The notes: a model not told the origin generated them from the letters alone. A stretch of 64,000 nt of DNA from Pseudomonas anatoliensis (GCF_017976235.1 NZ_JACVHC010000003.1:248001-312000), one strand, 5' to 3'. Counted from the first letter of the stretch, positions 1-7,534 are shown. Numbers and translations are program-made.

Positions 1-260
1 CTGTCGCCGCGCTTCAGGGTCGAGATGACTTTCCCTCCCGGCTGGTTCCGCAGGTTCAGCTTCTCCGCGTTTACGAACTGATCGACTGGAGGGTTTTGTG
101 CTGGCGGGGCCGCTGGTAATGCAGCAGAAGCTAACGTGTTCGGCGTGGTCTGTTGGCTAAGCGGTGCTGTAGCCGGGGGGGTGTCTTTTTTCCCCATGGC
201 CCAGAGGGCTGCGAACAGAATGAGGAGCGGGATAAACCATGACTGAGATTTTTTACGCAT
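1..260 (-). CDS. SH3-domain (SH3b) membrane-anchored protein, partial
   Basis: The reading frame starts with ATG at 260 and runs off the left edge, so only about 86 N-terminal residues are visible. They begin MRKKSQSWF, followed by a hydrophobic stretch (residues about 8-22) that looks like an N-terminal membrane anchor or uncleaved signal. A Thr/Pro/Ala-rich linker follows, then NAEKLNLRNQPGGKVISTL, the usual opening of a bacterial SH3 (SH3b) domain, which generally binds peptides or cell wall. The function is unknown. The start lies downstream of the 158-residue gene on the same strand, suggesting one transcript. The membrane anchor and SH3b calls are inferred from pattern only. Confidence 0.6.
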   Translation of the reverse strand, partial: MRKKSQSWFIPLLILFAALWAMGKKDTPPATAPLSQQTTPNTLASAALPAAPPAQNPPVDQFVNAEKLNLRNQPGGKVISTLKRGD

Positions 261-320
261 ATCCGTTGCCCTCTTTCAGCTCGCCCCAGGGCGTCTGTTT
301 TCCATAGTGCTGCAGTGTCG

Positions 321-797
321 CTACTGCGAGCTTAGCCAAACCTCCAATTTGTGCAGCCTGCCAACCGTGAAGAGCTTGGGTTTTGCCGCGTCCAGTATCT
401 CGAGTAGGCGATGTTTCTCTGATGGGGATGGGAACCACTCATTAATCACAACATTGCAGTGCTCGGACTCGCTCAGTGTCCACTTCGCGATCATGTCGGC
501 GGTGGCTCGATAGTGATCCGCCATGTAAAGCTGCCGACCTTCTACAGACCAGCCAAGCCTCGCCATATGCTCAGTGACGTCAACGATGCCTTCGTCGCTG
601 AAAAAACTGGTGGTGTCAGGATAGTGGATGCCCGCCAGCGACACCTTGGCAACCCCAGCCTCTCGATCAAAGTACGACAAGAAATGCCACCCACCTGTAG
701 TGCTTCCAGCGTGCGGAAAGTTGATCGCAGCCTTGCCAGTGATGTAGTGCGTGCGGGAAACGCGTTTGAGATCAAAATCAAAGAGCGGCGGAGTCAT
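321..797 (-). CDS. hypothetical protein, 158 aa
   Basis: I do not recognise a named family. The protein is 158 residues, soluble-looking, with no signal peptide or membrane segment; its second half contains ADMIAKWTLSESEHC and a conserved-looking EWFPSPSEKHR stretch. Its ATG overlaps the TGA of the upstream 69-residue gene (ATGA), which indicates translational coupling, and the two probably act together. After its stop, a different frame on the same strand stays open to 253, ends in GELKEGNGYA and overlaps the start of the SH3 gene, so a C-terminal frameshift or a small extra gene cannot be excluded. Confidence 0.6.
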   Translation of the reverse strand: MTPPLFDFDLKRVSRTHYITGKAAINFPHAGSTTGGWHFLSYFDREAGVAKVSLAGIHYPDTTSFFSDEGIVDVTEHMARLGWSVEGRQLYMADHYRATADMIAKWTLSESEHCNVVINEWFPSPSEKHRLLEILDAAKPKLFTVGRLHKLEVWLSSQ

Positions 798-1003
798 GGG
801 AGCTTTTTGAGGCGGGCCAAGCCCTGTTTTATGTGGCCTGCGTTCTCGCCGATTGTGTAAAGCGCGCCGCGAACGTTGTCGCCAACTTCCGTATGTCCTT
901 GTGCTTCCACCTGGAGGGTTAGCTCCATGAGGGCAGCTTCAAGGGCTAGCTGGTTTTGGTACATCCTTTCCAGTACATCTGATAGCGAATACTCAGCATG
1001 CAT
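794..1003 (-). CDS. small hypothetical protein, 69 aa
   Basis: The start at 1003 (MHAEYSLSDV) is chosen because a strong GGAGGTG ribosome-binding site lies about 7 bases upstream; the open frame continues further upstream but passes through a terminator hairpin and is not credible there. The protein is predicted to be helical (YQNQLALEAALMELTLQVEAQG), then GDNVRGALYTIGENAGHIKQG. No known domain is recognised. It is the first gene of a coupled pair with the 158-residue gene (4-base ATGA overlap). Confidence 0.6.
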   Translation of the reverse strand: MHAEYSLSDVLERMYQNQLALEAALMELTLQVEAQGHTEVGDNVRGALYTIGENAGHIKQGLARLKKLP

Positions 1004-1137
1004 TTGGCTCACCTCCATGTTCGGAACAACAGCATAGCAACAGGTGAAATTCAGAGTGGTATCGGCTCGCTGCACAAGTCTTGAGCTTGGTCGTTGACGC
1101 TGCCCGCATTGGCGGATCAATCGCAACTTTATTGCAG

Positions 1138-1170
1138 GCAAAAAAAAGCCCGCGATGGGGAGAGCGGGCT
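1138..1170 (-). terminator. Rho-independent terminator, minus strand
   Basis: On the minus strand AGCCCGC (1170-1164) pairs with GCGGGCT (1153-1147) and is followed by a run of T residues, the standard intrinsic terminator layout. No minus-strand coding region ends just upstream of it, so the transcript it ends is unidentified. It also separates that transcript from the 69-residue gene starting at 1003. Confidence 0.7.
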
Positions 1171-1456
1171 GCGAATCTAATAAGGAGCTGGCTCCACCGT
1201 ACGCCGATGGATGTGAAAAAATTGTAATAGGTACTCGACTGCCTCTCTGTACGAAAATTGGGGCAAGCTTAGCGAAGTTATTCGGTAGGTTCCCCTCCAA
1301 GAAGCCAGCATTGACATTGCTAAGATCTAATTTCTCAAATTTGAAACTACTCTAGCCAGAGTCTGTAGCAGGACACGTTCCTCATCGGAAACGGAAGCTT
1401 GTCCCTTGCTATGGTGGCAAACAGCCGCTAATAGTGAAGAGGTGACTGATGAGGAT

Positions 1457-1702
1457 ATGAAGATGATTTTGAGATTCGTTGTTGTCCCCGCAATCCCAAC
1501 AGAAACAGGATCGATGCGCAGCGGAGCCCGTTTCTACTGCAAAACCGCTACCACAGGTTTCAACATTTACGACAATGAAGAGAAGCTGCGTATGAAGACC
1601 CTCTATCAGGCACGTGCTGAAGCAGAGAGTGCTTGCGCAGAACTTAATCAGGATCGGCTGCAAAGCATGCTCTCAGGGCGGGATTCCATGCCTTCTATCT
1701 AG
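1457..1702 (+). CDS. small hypothetical protein, 81 aa
   Basis: The frame is open from 1406, but the likely start is ATG at 1457 or ATG at 1463; a GAGG at 1451-1454 is well spaced only for the second. The product (MILRFVVVPAIPTETGS, then ARFYCKTATTGFNIYDNEEKLRM and a helical tail) reads as a small soluble protein. No family is recognised. It is the only plus-strand candidate in the first 4 kb, and start and function are uncertain. Confidence 0.45.
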   Translation: MKMILRFVVVPAIPTETGSMRSGARFYCKTATTGFNIYDNEEKLRMKTLYQARAEAESACAELNQDRLQSMLSGRDSMPSI

Positions 1703-1988
1703 GTGAGGTTAATAAAGCTTTGCGATCCTTGGTTTGAAGCTGACAGTCTAGGTAGACCAAGGCTGCAGATACGGCTCGATTTTTAGCCGATGATTTATGG
1801 TCTTCTTCGTTCAACGCCGAGCACTCGGACTCAGGTTCTGGCCTTACGTAGAAGAGGTAGCAGAAACGCTGGCCGGCAAGCACAGAGCGCAGTCGGGAAA
1901 CTGATTGGCGATTCGAAGATGGAGGCTGAAGGTGCTGGACATCAAGCAGATGGTCGCTGACTAAAACCTATGCCAATACACTGAATAG
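1703..1988. other. no convincing gene
   Basis: I see nothing assignable here. A 62-codon minus-strand frame (1695-1883) begins with a non-ATG codon without a ribosome-binding site and was not accepted. Confidence 0.5.
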
Positions 1989-2225
1989 CGTCCACGTTCG
2001 TTAAAGAAAAAACCAGTCGCCGCTCTCGCGATTGGTGCTGCAGCGTTGATCTTGATAATCGCGTTTTTCGTCGTTGAACGTGGAGGAGGTGTCTCCAGCC
2101 AGGTGACACCTCCTGCTAACGTCCCTTCCCCTTGCACTTCCGCTACAGTTTTCTACAAGGAGAGTGCGAGGGTAATAAACCTGCAGCCTCTTTTGCCTCG
2201 AGCAGCCTTTGCTCAGCGTACATAG
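1989..2225 (+). pseudogene. start-less fragment of a membrane-anchored protein
   Basis: After a TAG at 1986 the plus strand is open to the TAG at 2223-2225 and translates to KKKPVAALAIGAAALILII followed by AFFVVERGGGVSSQ, a positively charged N-terminus plus a single membrane helix, then a Pro/Ser-rich segment and ATVFYKES. It looks like the beginning of a real membrane-anchored protein, but no ATG, GTG or well-placed TTG precedes the helix in frame. It overlaps the end of the minus-strand phosphatase gene. Best read as a decayed gene whose start codon was lost; it could also be chance. Confidence 0.3.
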
Positions 2226-3012
2226 CCGGATCATCGTCTAGTTTGAGCGGGTAGCCTGCATCCGATAGGGCGTGAGCCCGCTCCTCAATCAGCAGGCGCT
2301 CGGGATCGCGAAACGCTTGGTAGGATCTGCCTGGTACGCGTTGAGTTACGCCAATTCGCAACTCCCCAGGACTTACTCTCCAGCCGGCATCATCTGGGTG
2401 CTTGGTAAGCTTGTAACCAGAGCAGTGAGGCACGTGATTAGTGATCTCGTACTCTCGCCATTCGGCCATAGCTTGACCGTCAATCTTCTGTGGCCTGTAC
2501 TCAATCAGCCAAGCCACCGCATTGATGAGTTGCCCATGTGAAAACACGGCGATGTACTGGGCAGGATGCTCTGCAAGTCTAGCTAAGAAAGACTGAGCTC
2601 TAGATATCAAGTCCAGAAATGACTCGGCGCCTTCACCATCCGTGAACGCTGGATCTGACTTGGCCCAGTATCCCTCCACCCAAGCTCGTCTCTGGGCAAC
2701 GGTCGTGTTGATACACCGTGCAGGTTCAAGGTAGGTGAACTCGTGAATGGGCCATATTTCAAACGGCACTGAAGGGAAAGCAGCCACTGTCTGCATTGCA
2801 GTTGCTTGCGCTCGGGAGAACGGCGAGGCAACGATCAGATCTGGGGCTTGAGCGAATGACCCTGCCACTTGGCGCGCTTGCTCGACCCCCTTTGGGGTAA
2901 GAGGGATGCTCGCGTGATCAAGGCTGGGTTCGCCTGCGTTGGCCGCGCTTTCTCCATGGCGGATCAGCCTGACGTGTTTCACTAATTGTGAGACTCGCAT
3001 GGACTCGGACAT
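2143..3012 (-). CDS. histidine phosphatase family protein
   Basis: 289 residues. LIRHGES near residue 16 is the RHG signature of the histidine phosphatase (phosphoglycerate mutase-like) superfamily, with the phospho-accepting His; the later VFSHGQ supplies the second catalytic His. The core ends near residue 190 and is followed by a roughly 100-residue C-terminal extension (SYQAFRDPERLLIEERAHAL). The ATG at 3012 has a strong GGAGGAAAGGA ribosome-binding site. The family removes phosphate from sugars, nucleotides or proteins; the substrate cannot be told. It lies 58 bases after a proline-rich mini-gene and is likely in one transcript with it and the membrane protein upstream. Confidence 0.8.
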   Translation of the reverse strand: MSESMRVSQLVKHVRLIRHGESAANAGEPSLDHASIPLTPKGVEQARQVAGSFAQAPDLIVASPFSRAQATAMQTVAAFPSVPFEIWPIHEFTYLEPARCINTTVAQRRAWVEGYWAKSDPAFTDGEGAESFLDLISRAQSFLARLAEHPAQYIAVFSHGQLINAVAWLIEYRPQKIDGQAMAEWREYEITNHVPHCSGYKLTKHPDDAGWRVSPGELRIGVTQRVPGRSYQAFRDPERLLIEERAHALSDAGYPLKLDDDPAMYAEQRLLEAKEAAGLLPSHSPCRKL

Positions 3013-3070
3013 TCCTTTCCTCCAGGTTTGGCTCAGGGCAGCAGGCGATTTATGGCCTGTGCCCTGTAAA

Positions 3071-3181
3071 TCATTTTTTTGGCGGAGGCGGCGGCGGTGG
3101 AGATTTCGGAAGGTCTTTTCCGTGATCTTTAACGAAGCGCATTGGAGGGGGCGGTGGCGGAGGCGGTTTTTGATTGCTCAT
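3071..3181 (-). CDS. 36-aa proline-rich mini-protein
   Basis: ATG at 3181 to TGA at 3073-3071 encodes 36 residues: MSNQK, eight prolines, MRFVKDHGKDLPKS, seven prolines, KK. An AGGAG ribosome-binding site sits about 10 bases upstream. The gene starts inside the last 53 bases of the membrane-protein gene (different frame) and ends 58 bases before the phosphatase gene. Two separate poly-proline runs encoded by mixed CCG/CCT/CCA/CCC codons argue that the amino-acid sequence, not a DNA repeat, is maintained. Translating them would be expected to need EF-P. Function unknown. Confidence 0.5.
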   Translation of the reverse strand: MSNQKPPPPPPPPMRFVKDHGKDLPKSPPPPPPPKK

Positions 3182-3797
3182 GCTGGGTTAGCTCCTGCTG
3201 GTGGGTGTAGAACGGAATAAATGACAACACCGAAAGAATCATCGTGAGCGTCACGTAATTTGACAACGAGACGAGTTTCGCACCACGCTTATCGTTGTTC
3301 ACCGTGTTAACGGTCGCACCTTCAATGTAGTAGCTCAAAATGATCGTCTTGAAGTAGGTTTCCGCGTCATCGTCATTTTCACCGTGAACCGCAAAATGAG
3401 CCGTCGCATCGGCCCGATACCTTTCCAGCTCAGACAAGGTTGGAAGCCCTCTGTCGAAGTCGCGCAGTTGCCATGACGAGCGAAAATAATATGCTCCACA
3501 AAGCAGGCAAAAGACCGCAGATAGGTAAAAAATCCAAAATGAAACGCCTGCAAAACCGTCCTGAGAGCTGGGGGCTTTGCCCAGCATATAGGATAAAAAT
3601 GAGAGCAGTACGCCTAGGATAGCAAGGGGAAGATTGAGCCTAGAAATGAGCTTTTCTTTACGCTCTAGCTCATAGAAATAGATCTTCTCGTAAAAAGTAA
3701 ACCTTGCAGCGTAGTCCATGCGAGCTACCTTCTGGCCTGGGGTAGGGCCTCTCGCCGTGTCAGACATCGAGAGATTTTGATAGTGATTCAGCCTCAC
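3129..3797 (-). CDS. three-helix membrane protein, unknown function
   Basis: The longest frame has 222 residues from a GTG at 3797; ATG at 3719 (MDYAARFTFYEKIYF) with GAAGG 8 bases upstream is at least as likely a start. An amphipathic charged segment (FYELERKEKLISRL) precedes helix 1 (LPLAILGVLLSFLSYML) and helix 2 (FWIFYLSAVFCLLCGAYYF); a cytoplasmic-looking region of about 80 residues follows, then helix 3 (VTLTMILSVLSFIPF). The layout recalls small membrane effectors such as SLATT-type proteins, but no diagnostic motif is visible. It overlaps the proline-rich mini-gene and is probably co-transcribed with it and the phosphatase. Confidence 0.6.
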   Translation of the reverse strand: MRLNHYQNLSMSDTARGPTPGQKVARMDYAARFTFYEKIYFYELERKEKLISRLNLPLAILGVLLSFLSYMLGKAPSSQDGFAGVSFWIFYLSAVFCLLCGAYYFRSSWQLRDFDRGLPTLSELERYRADATAHFAVHGENDDDAETYFKTIILSYYIEGATVNTVNNDKRGAKLVSLSNYVTLTMILSVLSFIPFYTHQQELTQHEQSKTASATAPSNALR

Positions 3798-3865
3798 CCT
3801 TCCTAACGTAACTGTTCAGCCGTGGCTCGGCCATACCGGTGTGCATGAATGCAATTCAGCTTGGA

Positions 3866-4333
3866 TCAGGTATTCCAATATTTTTGGACAGTGCTTCGCG
3901 CAACCCCTAGCTTTTCCGCGATTGTTTTCCTGTCGAAACCTCGCGCTTTCAAGGCTCGAATGTATTCCGCATTAAGCGGCTGCTTAGGCTTTCCCTGGGA
4001 GCGCTTGATGAGCTTTCCTTCACTGAATTGCTCCTCTACCAACTGCCACCCTCCGGACATCTCGAATTCCTTGATTCGCAGGGCAGTACGTTGCAAAGCC
4101 TCGGATGGAAGTTCGTCACCCTGCGCAGCAATGACGAGAGTGACCATAGTCAAAAGGTCGAGGCCTAGATAGTCAGCGATCTCGTCCAGTTTTTCCAACG
4201 TCGCGTTCGCTCGGGCCTGCTCAAGCCTCCCCACGTACGTTCTGTGCGTTGCCCCCGCCAACTCTTCGTAACTCAACCCCTGATGAGCACGAGCTCCACG
4301 CAATGCTCCTGCCAGCGCTTCTTTCAGATGCAT
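3866..4333 (-). CDS. XRE-type regulator with second C-terminal HTH
   Basis: 155 residues from ATG at 4333 (MHLKEALAGALRGARA), preceded by GAGG about 9 bases upstream. Residues about 8-60 form a Cro/C1-type helix-turn-helix (GLSYEELAGATHRTYVGRLE, then ANATLEKLDEIADYLGLD). The last 30 residues (IRALKARGFDRKTIAEKLGV, then ARSTVQKYW) form a second HTH of the kind found in resolvases and replication or partition regulators. It is probably a DNA-binding repressor for its own divergent region (4334-4637) or the genes downstream. Targets cannot be read from the sequence. Confidence 0.75.
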   Translation of the reverse strand: MHLKEALAGALRGARAHQGLSYEELAGATHRTYVGRLEQARANATLEKLDEIADYLGLDLLTMVTLVIAAQGDELPSEALQRTALRIKEFEMSGGWQLVEEQFSEGKLIKRSQGKPKQPLNAEYIRALKARGFDRKTIAEKLGVARSTVQKYWNT

Positions 4334-4637
4334 GAGTCGGATCCTCAAAACTGAGGATAGAGCCACGGCAAGCGTGTTTCGATAAACAGACCATAGTGAT
4401 ATTATCGTGACATATGGTTTGTCAGGCGGTCGTTTGATCAAGGCAGCGCGATGTCTGGATTGATGATGGATTGGTCATGAGAGAAGCACCTAAGACACGG
4501 CCAGGGACGTCTCGATGGGCGACGTGCTCGTCAATTCCGGCGTTTATGGCCAGCTTAAGCCCGCCTGCAATAGTCACTGAACGACGTCTTGGCAAGAACC
4601 AGATCCACTTTTAAAGCAAAGGCAGGGATAGTGAGTG
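4334..4637. promoter_or_regulatory. divergent intergenic region
   Basis: About 300 bases separate the minus-strand regulator from the plus-strand membrane-protein gene, so promoters for both probably lie here. I see no confident -35/-10 pair, operator palindrome or further gene. Confidence 0.3.
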
Positions 4638-5192
4638 ATGAAGTTCGATTGCGTTAAAGTTTCAGGAAAAGTTGACTACGTTCGATCTGTTGGTCGAATG
4701 AATGGGGGACATAAAGCTAAAGTCAGCATCGATGGTGCAGTTATCCCGAATTTGCAAGTGTCGAACAAGCTTTATGAAGAGTTGGAGGTCGGCGAGAGTG
4801 TAACTTTGTATGGCCTGTTTAAAAGAAACAATGACAAAGAAAAAAACACAGGCATCTTGTACGGCTTGGCGAAGCAGAACGGCGAGAAATCATTTGCAAC
4901 CCAGTATAGATATCAAGTCCCGCTTTTCCTGACGGTCACTGCGGCCATCGCATTTTGCTTAACTTTCGTCGCCGGCTGGATAGCCTCGATATTTCCAGTG
5001 TTGTTTTTCTTCGGGGAAAATTCAGATTATATGTATACCACTACGGTATTTGCAGTAATTGAGTCGAGTTTGGTTGCCGCTTTTTTCCTGTGGAGGGCAT
5101 TGGTTATGTTCAACGCTACGTCTGATCCTGAAGCTTGGGAAACTACCGAAGCTGCAGTGCTATCGAGTCGCTTCAGTAAGCTTCATAAATAA
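4638..5192 (+). CDS. membrane protein with two helices, hypothetical
   Basis: 184 residues from ATG at 4638 (a GTG three bases earlier is also in frame). The N-terminal ~90 residues look like a beta-rich soluble domain (VKVSGKVDYVRSVGRMNGG, VTLYGLFKRNND). Two membrane helices follow: VPLFLTVTAAIAFCLTFVAG and, after a loop, TTVFAVIESSLVAAFFLWRA. The C-terminus is short and soluble. Family not recognised. It stands alone between the regulator and a structured repeat element. Confidence 0.6.
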   Translation: MKFDCVKVSGKVDYVRSVGRMNGGHKAKVSIDGAVIPNLQVSNKLYEELEVGESVTLYGLFKRNNDKEKNTGILYGLAKQNGEKSFATQYRYQVPLFLTVTAAIAFCLTFVAGWIASIFPVLFFFGENSDYMYTTTVFAVIESSLVAAFFLWRALVMFNATSDPEAWETTEAAVLSSRFSKLHK

Positions 5193-5274
5193 TAATCCTG
5201 TACGTAGGGGACGGTTACACCTGCCCCGGCTTCGGACTCGCTGCGCCAGACTTTCCTTTCCATGCGAGTATCAG

Positions 5275-5376
5275 GCAAGCGGAGCGCGCAGGTGTGCAGG
5301 ATGAGCGCCCAACGGGCTGAGACGCGGCGCAGCCGTGGCTCAGTTCTCGCCAGCCTTCCGCCGCAGGCGGCACGCC
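5275..5376 (+). ncRNA. structured repeat element, copy 1
   Basis: GC-rich intergenic element matching 7535-7640. Shared blocks are AAGCGGAGCGCGCAGG, a GCCC-NNN-GGGC hairpin, a CTGAG(5317)/CTCAG(5339) stem enclosing a GGC/GCC stem, and a terminal CCGCC-GCA-GGCGG hairpin ending in GGCACG. In the other copy the stem is CCGAG/CTCGG and the last hairpin is CCCC/GGGG, so sequence differs while pairing is kept. That points to a functional RNA (leader or small RNA) or a DNA hairpin. It lies 37 bases before the 133-residue gene. Transcription and strand are inferred, not shown. Confidence 0.45.
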
Positions 5377-5412
5377 ATAACCACTGCCCAGCTTTGTGAA
5401 AGGGAGGCTTAA

Positions 5413-5814
5413 ATGAGCTGCGATTTACTCTGCGAGCGTGAAAGAACTAGGCGAAGGGTTCTGTGGGCGCTTGCCACCTTCCACCCTGGTGATCCCAACG
5501 CATCCGACCTCCTTGCCATTCTCGATGATCTCGACGACCAAGAGCGAAACGACACACTCTGTAGCGATAAACCACTCGAGCTCGTTGAGGTTCGTAATTC
5601 TGTCTCGGTAATGCGTCATAACTCCGGAATCGACATCATTTTGGAGCAGACTATTCCGCAACCCTGGAGAGAGCGTTTCCACCAAGCAAGCATCGGGTCG
5701 ACCAGAGTTCCTGACGGCCCCTACGCCACAGACTGGGATAATTTTTTGGTTGAATGGGAGCGTGAGATGCAGCATTTGCAAGACCATCGACTTGCAAAGG
5801 CTGCTAACAGCTAG
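5413..5814 (+). CDS. hypothetical protein, 133 aa
   Basis: ATG at 5413 follows a clear GGGAGG ribosome-binding site by 5 bases. The product is acidic and soluble (SDLLAILDDLDDQERNDTL; a C-terminal WDNFLVEWEREMQHLQDHRL helix) with no membrane segment. No known family. It lies directly after structured element copy 1, which may be its leader, and 83 bases before the exonuclease-like gene in the same direction. Confidence 0.6.
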   Translation: MSCDLLCERERTRRRVLWALATFHPGDPNASDLLAILDDLDDQERNDTLCSDKPLELVEVRNSVSVMRHNSGIDIILEQTIPQPWRERFHQASIGSTRVPDGPYATDWDNFLVEWEREMQHLQDHRLAKAANS

Positions 5815-5897
5815 AACTGCTGGTTCGAGCGATGGCGGCGCAAGCACAAGCAGTCGGTGTAGCTTGGTAAAGTCGCACCCTCAAAACAGGAGCTGCA

Positions 5898-6362
5898 GTG
5901 GAACGGCCTTCTTTTTTTATCGATTTCGAAGCCTCAGGGATAGCCCCGGATAGCTATCCTATCGAAGTCGCCGTCGTGTCGAATAAGACCGTCTACCGTT
6001 CGTTGATAAAGCCGGCCCGCTACTGGACGCACTGGTCGTTCGATGCGCAAGACATGCACGGTCTCTCTCAAGATCAATTACATCAGGAAGGTGTTACCCC
6101 TAACGCCGTGGCGCAACAAATGAATCAGCTGTTTTCAGGGCAGATGCTTTGCAGCGACTCACCTCAAGACGGGTTTTGGCTAGATGTCCTCTACGAGGCA
6201 GCAGATCTGATACCTACCTTCGAGTTGAAGCCTTTGGAGGTGTTAGTGGGCCGGGAGGCGGCTAGTGATATTTATCGCCTACTGCCAACAACCAGGCACC
6301 ACCGAGCTTTCCATGACGCGACTGCTTTGATGAACGCATGCCGTGCTTTTTTCGAAGCTTGA
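5898..6362 (+). CDS. DEDDh 3'-5' exonuclease-like protein
   Basis: 154 residues from GTG at 5898, with AGGAG 5 bases upstream. The N-terminal FFIDFEASG carries the DxE of exonuclease motif I of the DnaQ/RNase T superfamily, and HRAFHDATALMNA near the C-terminus carries the H-x4-D of motif III (DEDDh type). The protein is compact, the size of a stand-alone exonuclease domain. The family removes nucleotides from 3' ends of DNA or RNA using two metal ions; here the substrate is unknown. Likely co-transcribed with the 133-residue gene upstream. Confidence 0.7.
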   Translation: MERPSFFIDFEASGIAPDSYPIEVAVVSNKTVYRSLIKPARYWTHWSFDAQDMHGLSQDQLHQEGVTPNAVAQQMNQLFSGQMLCSDSPQDGFWLDVLYEAADLIPTFELKPLEVLVGREAASDIYRLLPTTRHHRAFHDATALMNACRAFFEA

Positions 6363-6603
6363 ACAATGAGCACATTTAACTTTGGATGTGGCCTCCCTGC
6401 ATCTTCAGGGTCGGCACCCTTGAGACTACTGAACACTAACCTATGATTGCGGTAAATGAGCGACCCCAGCATTCCAAAGAGCAGTGTCAATATATAAATA
6501 AAAGATTAAGCATGTATTGACAGCTAGTATTTTCAGATGCTTGCAAGTTGGCTTTTTTTGATTATGATGACTGAAAGGAAATGACCAACGAGCATTAGCT
6601 AGC

Positions 6604-7218
6604 ATGAATTACACCGTGTACCCGGCGCAGGAAGTCGACATTTCCCTGACTGCGAGAGTTGTAATTGCAAACTTGGGAGATCATCTCCAGGCGTTTCTGA
6701 ATGCAAATAATATTTCAAGCTGGGCGCCGGCGGATGATTACGTCCTAAGAGAGGACAGACTGGCTGATGTTTTGGTTTGTCTTGGTATGGCTAAAGGAAT
6801 GAGTATTGCACAAATCAAATACCAAGCAAAAAAACTCCTAAAGTTAGTTAGGGCTTCTGGCAACCCGATGAAGCTGAGCTTTGCTTATAACCTTGTCGCG
6901 AATTGCCTCGGATATAAGACCTACCAATTTGCATACACGTGTCGTTCGATTGATCATTATGTCGAAAATCTGTGGCCCCTAGACATCATAGACAACGGGT
7001 ATCTTTTCAATGAGGGTGAGCTATTGAAGTGGCCATCCTCATCGACTTCAGTGATGCTGCGGGAGAGGATGCAGTTCAATAAGCATCGGGATGATCTTTT
7101 TAACGATATTAAGCGGCGAAGTAAAAAAGAAAGGACGCAAAGGGAAAATGAATATTTACAGGTCAGAAGTAAAGCGTTGACGCGTAGAGCCACCCAGCCA
7201 ATTGATCCTCGCGGGTAG
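6604..7218 (+). CDS. hypothetical protein, 204 aa
   Basis: 204 residues, no membrane segment. The central AKKLLKLVRASGNPMKLSFA, then YNLVANCLGYKTYQFAY, resembles the short 'AK-L...S...L.A...GY..' module found in many plasmid and island proteins of unknown function; the C-terminal 60 residues are strongly basic (KKERTQRENEYLQVRSKALTRR) and may bind nucleic acid. The ATG at 6604 has no good ribosome-binding site; AAAGGA at 6574 sits too far upstream. Lower GC than the core genes suggests acquired DNA. Confidence 0.55.
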   Translation: MNYTVYPAQEVDISLTARVVIANLGDHLQAFLNANNISSWAPADDYVLREDRLADVLVCLGMAKGMSIAQIKYQAKKLLKLVRASGNPMKLSFAYNLVANCLGYKTYQFAYTCRSIDHYVENLWPLDIIDNGYLFNEGELLKWPSSSTSVMLRERMQFNKHRDDLFNDIKRRSKKERTQRENEYLQVRSKALTRRATQPIDPRG

Positions 7219-7534
7219 CGGCTTGAGTCAGAGTGTGCCGTTTCGGCCTAGAATGAGCCCCAGCAACTTACCTGCTCCAGGCTGTAAGCTTGTAGCCCAA
7301 AAGCGATCATCCTTTCCCGGATTTAATCTGGATCAATCTTCACCCTTCCGCGAGGCTGGTCTGAAGCGCTTCCCAACTGTTCACATCTCCGATAAACGTC
7401 CGCTCCACGGCCTGCCCTAGTCAGGGCGTTTATACCTCAAAACACTTGCCCGTCGCGGCCTCATGTTTGATTCGTTAGAGATCAGTATGTGGGAGCTGCA
7501 GGCATTGTCAGAGAGGAGCTGATCTCGGAAACAC
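7219..7534. other. intergenic, nothing assigned
   Basis: About 316 bases between the 204-residue gene and structured element copy 2. Short open frames here have no ribosome-binding site or protein-like composition. No terminator hairpin with a T-run is evident. Confidence 0.4.

Noticed and set aside
1695..1883. 62-codon minus-strand frame
   Set aside because: Starts with GTG without a ribosome-binding site; the C-terminal half looks mildly protein-like but no support exists.
6581..6598. Five-codon mini-frame before the 204-aa gene as a leader peptide
   Set aside because: Its AAAGGA is only one base from the ATG, too close to act as a ribosome-binding site, so it was not called.
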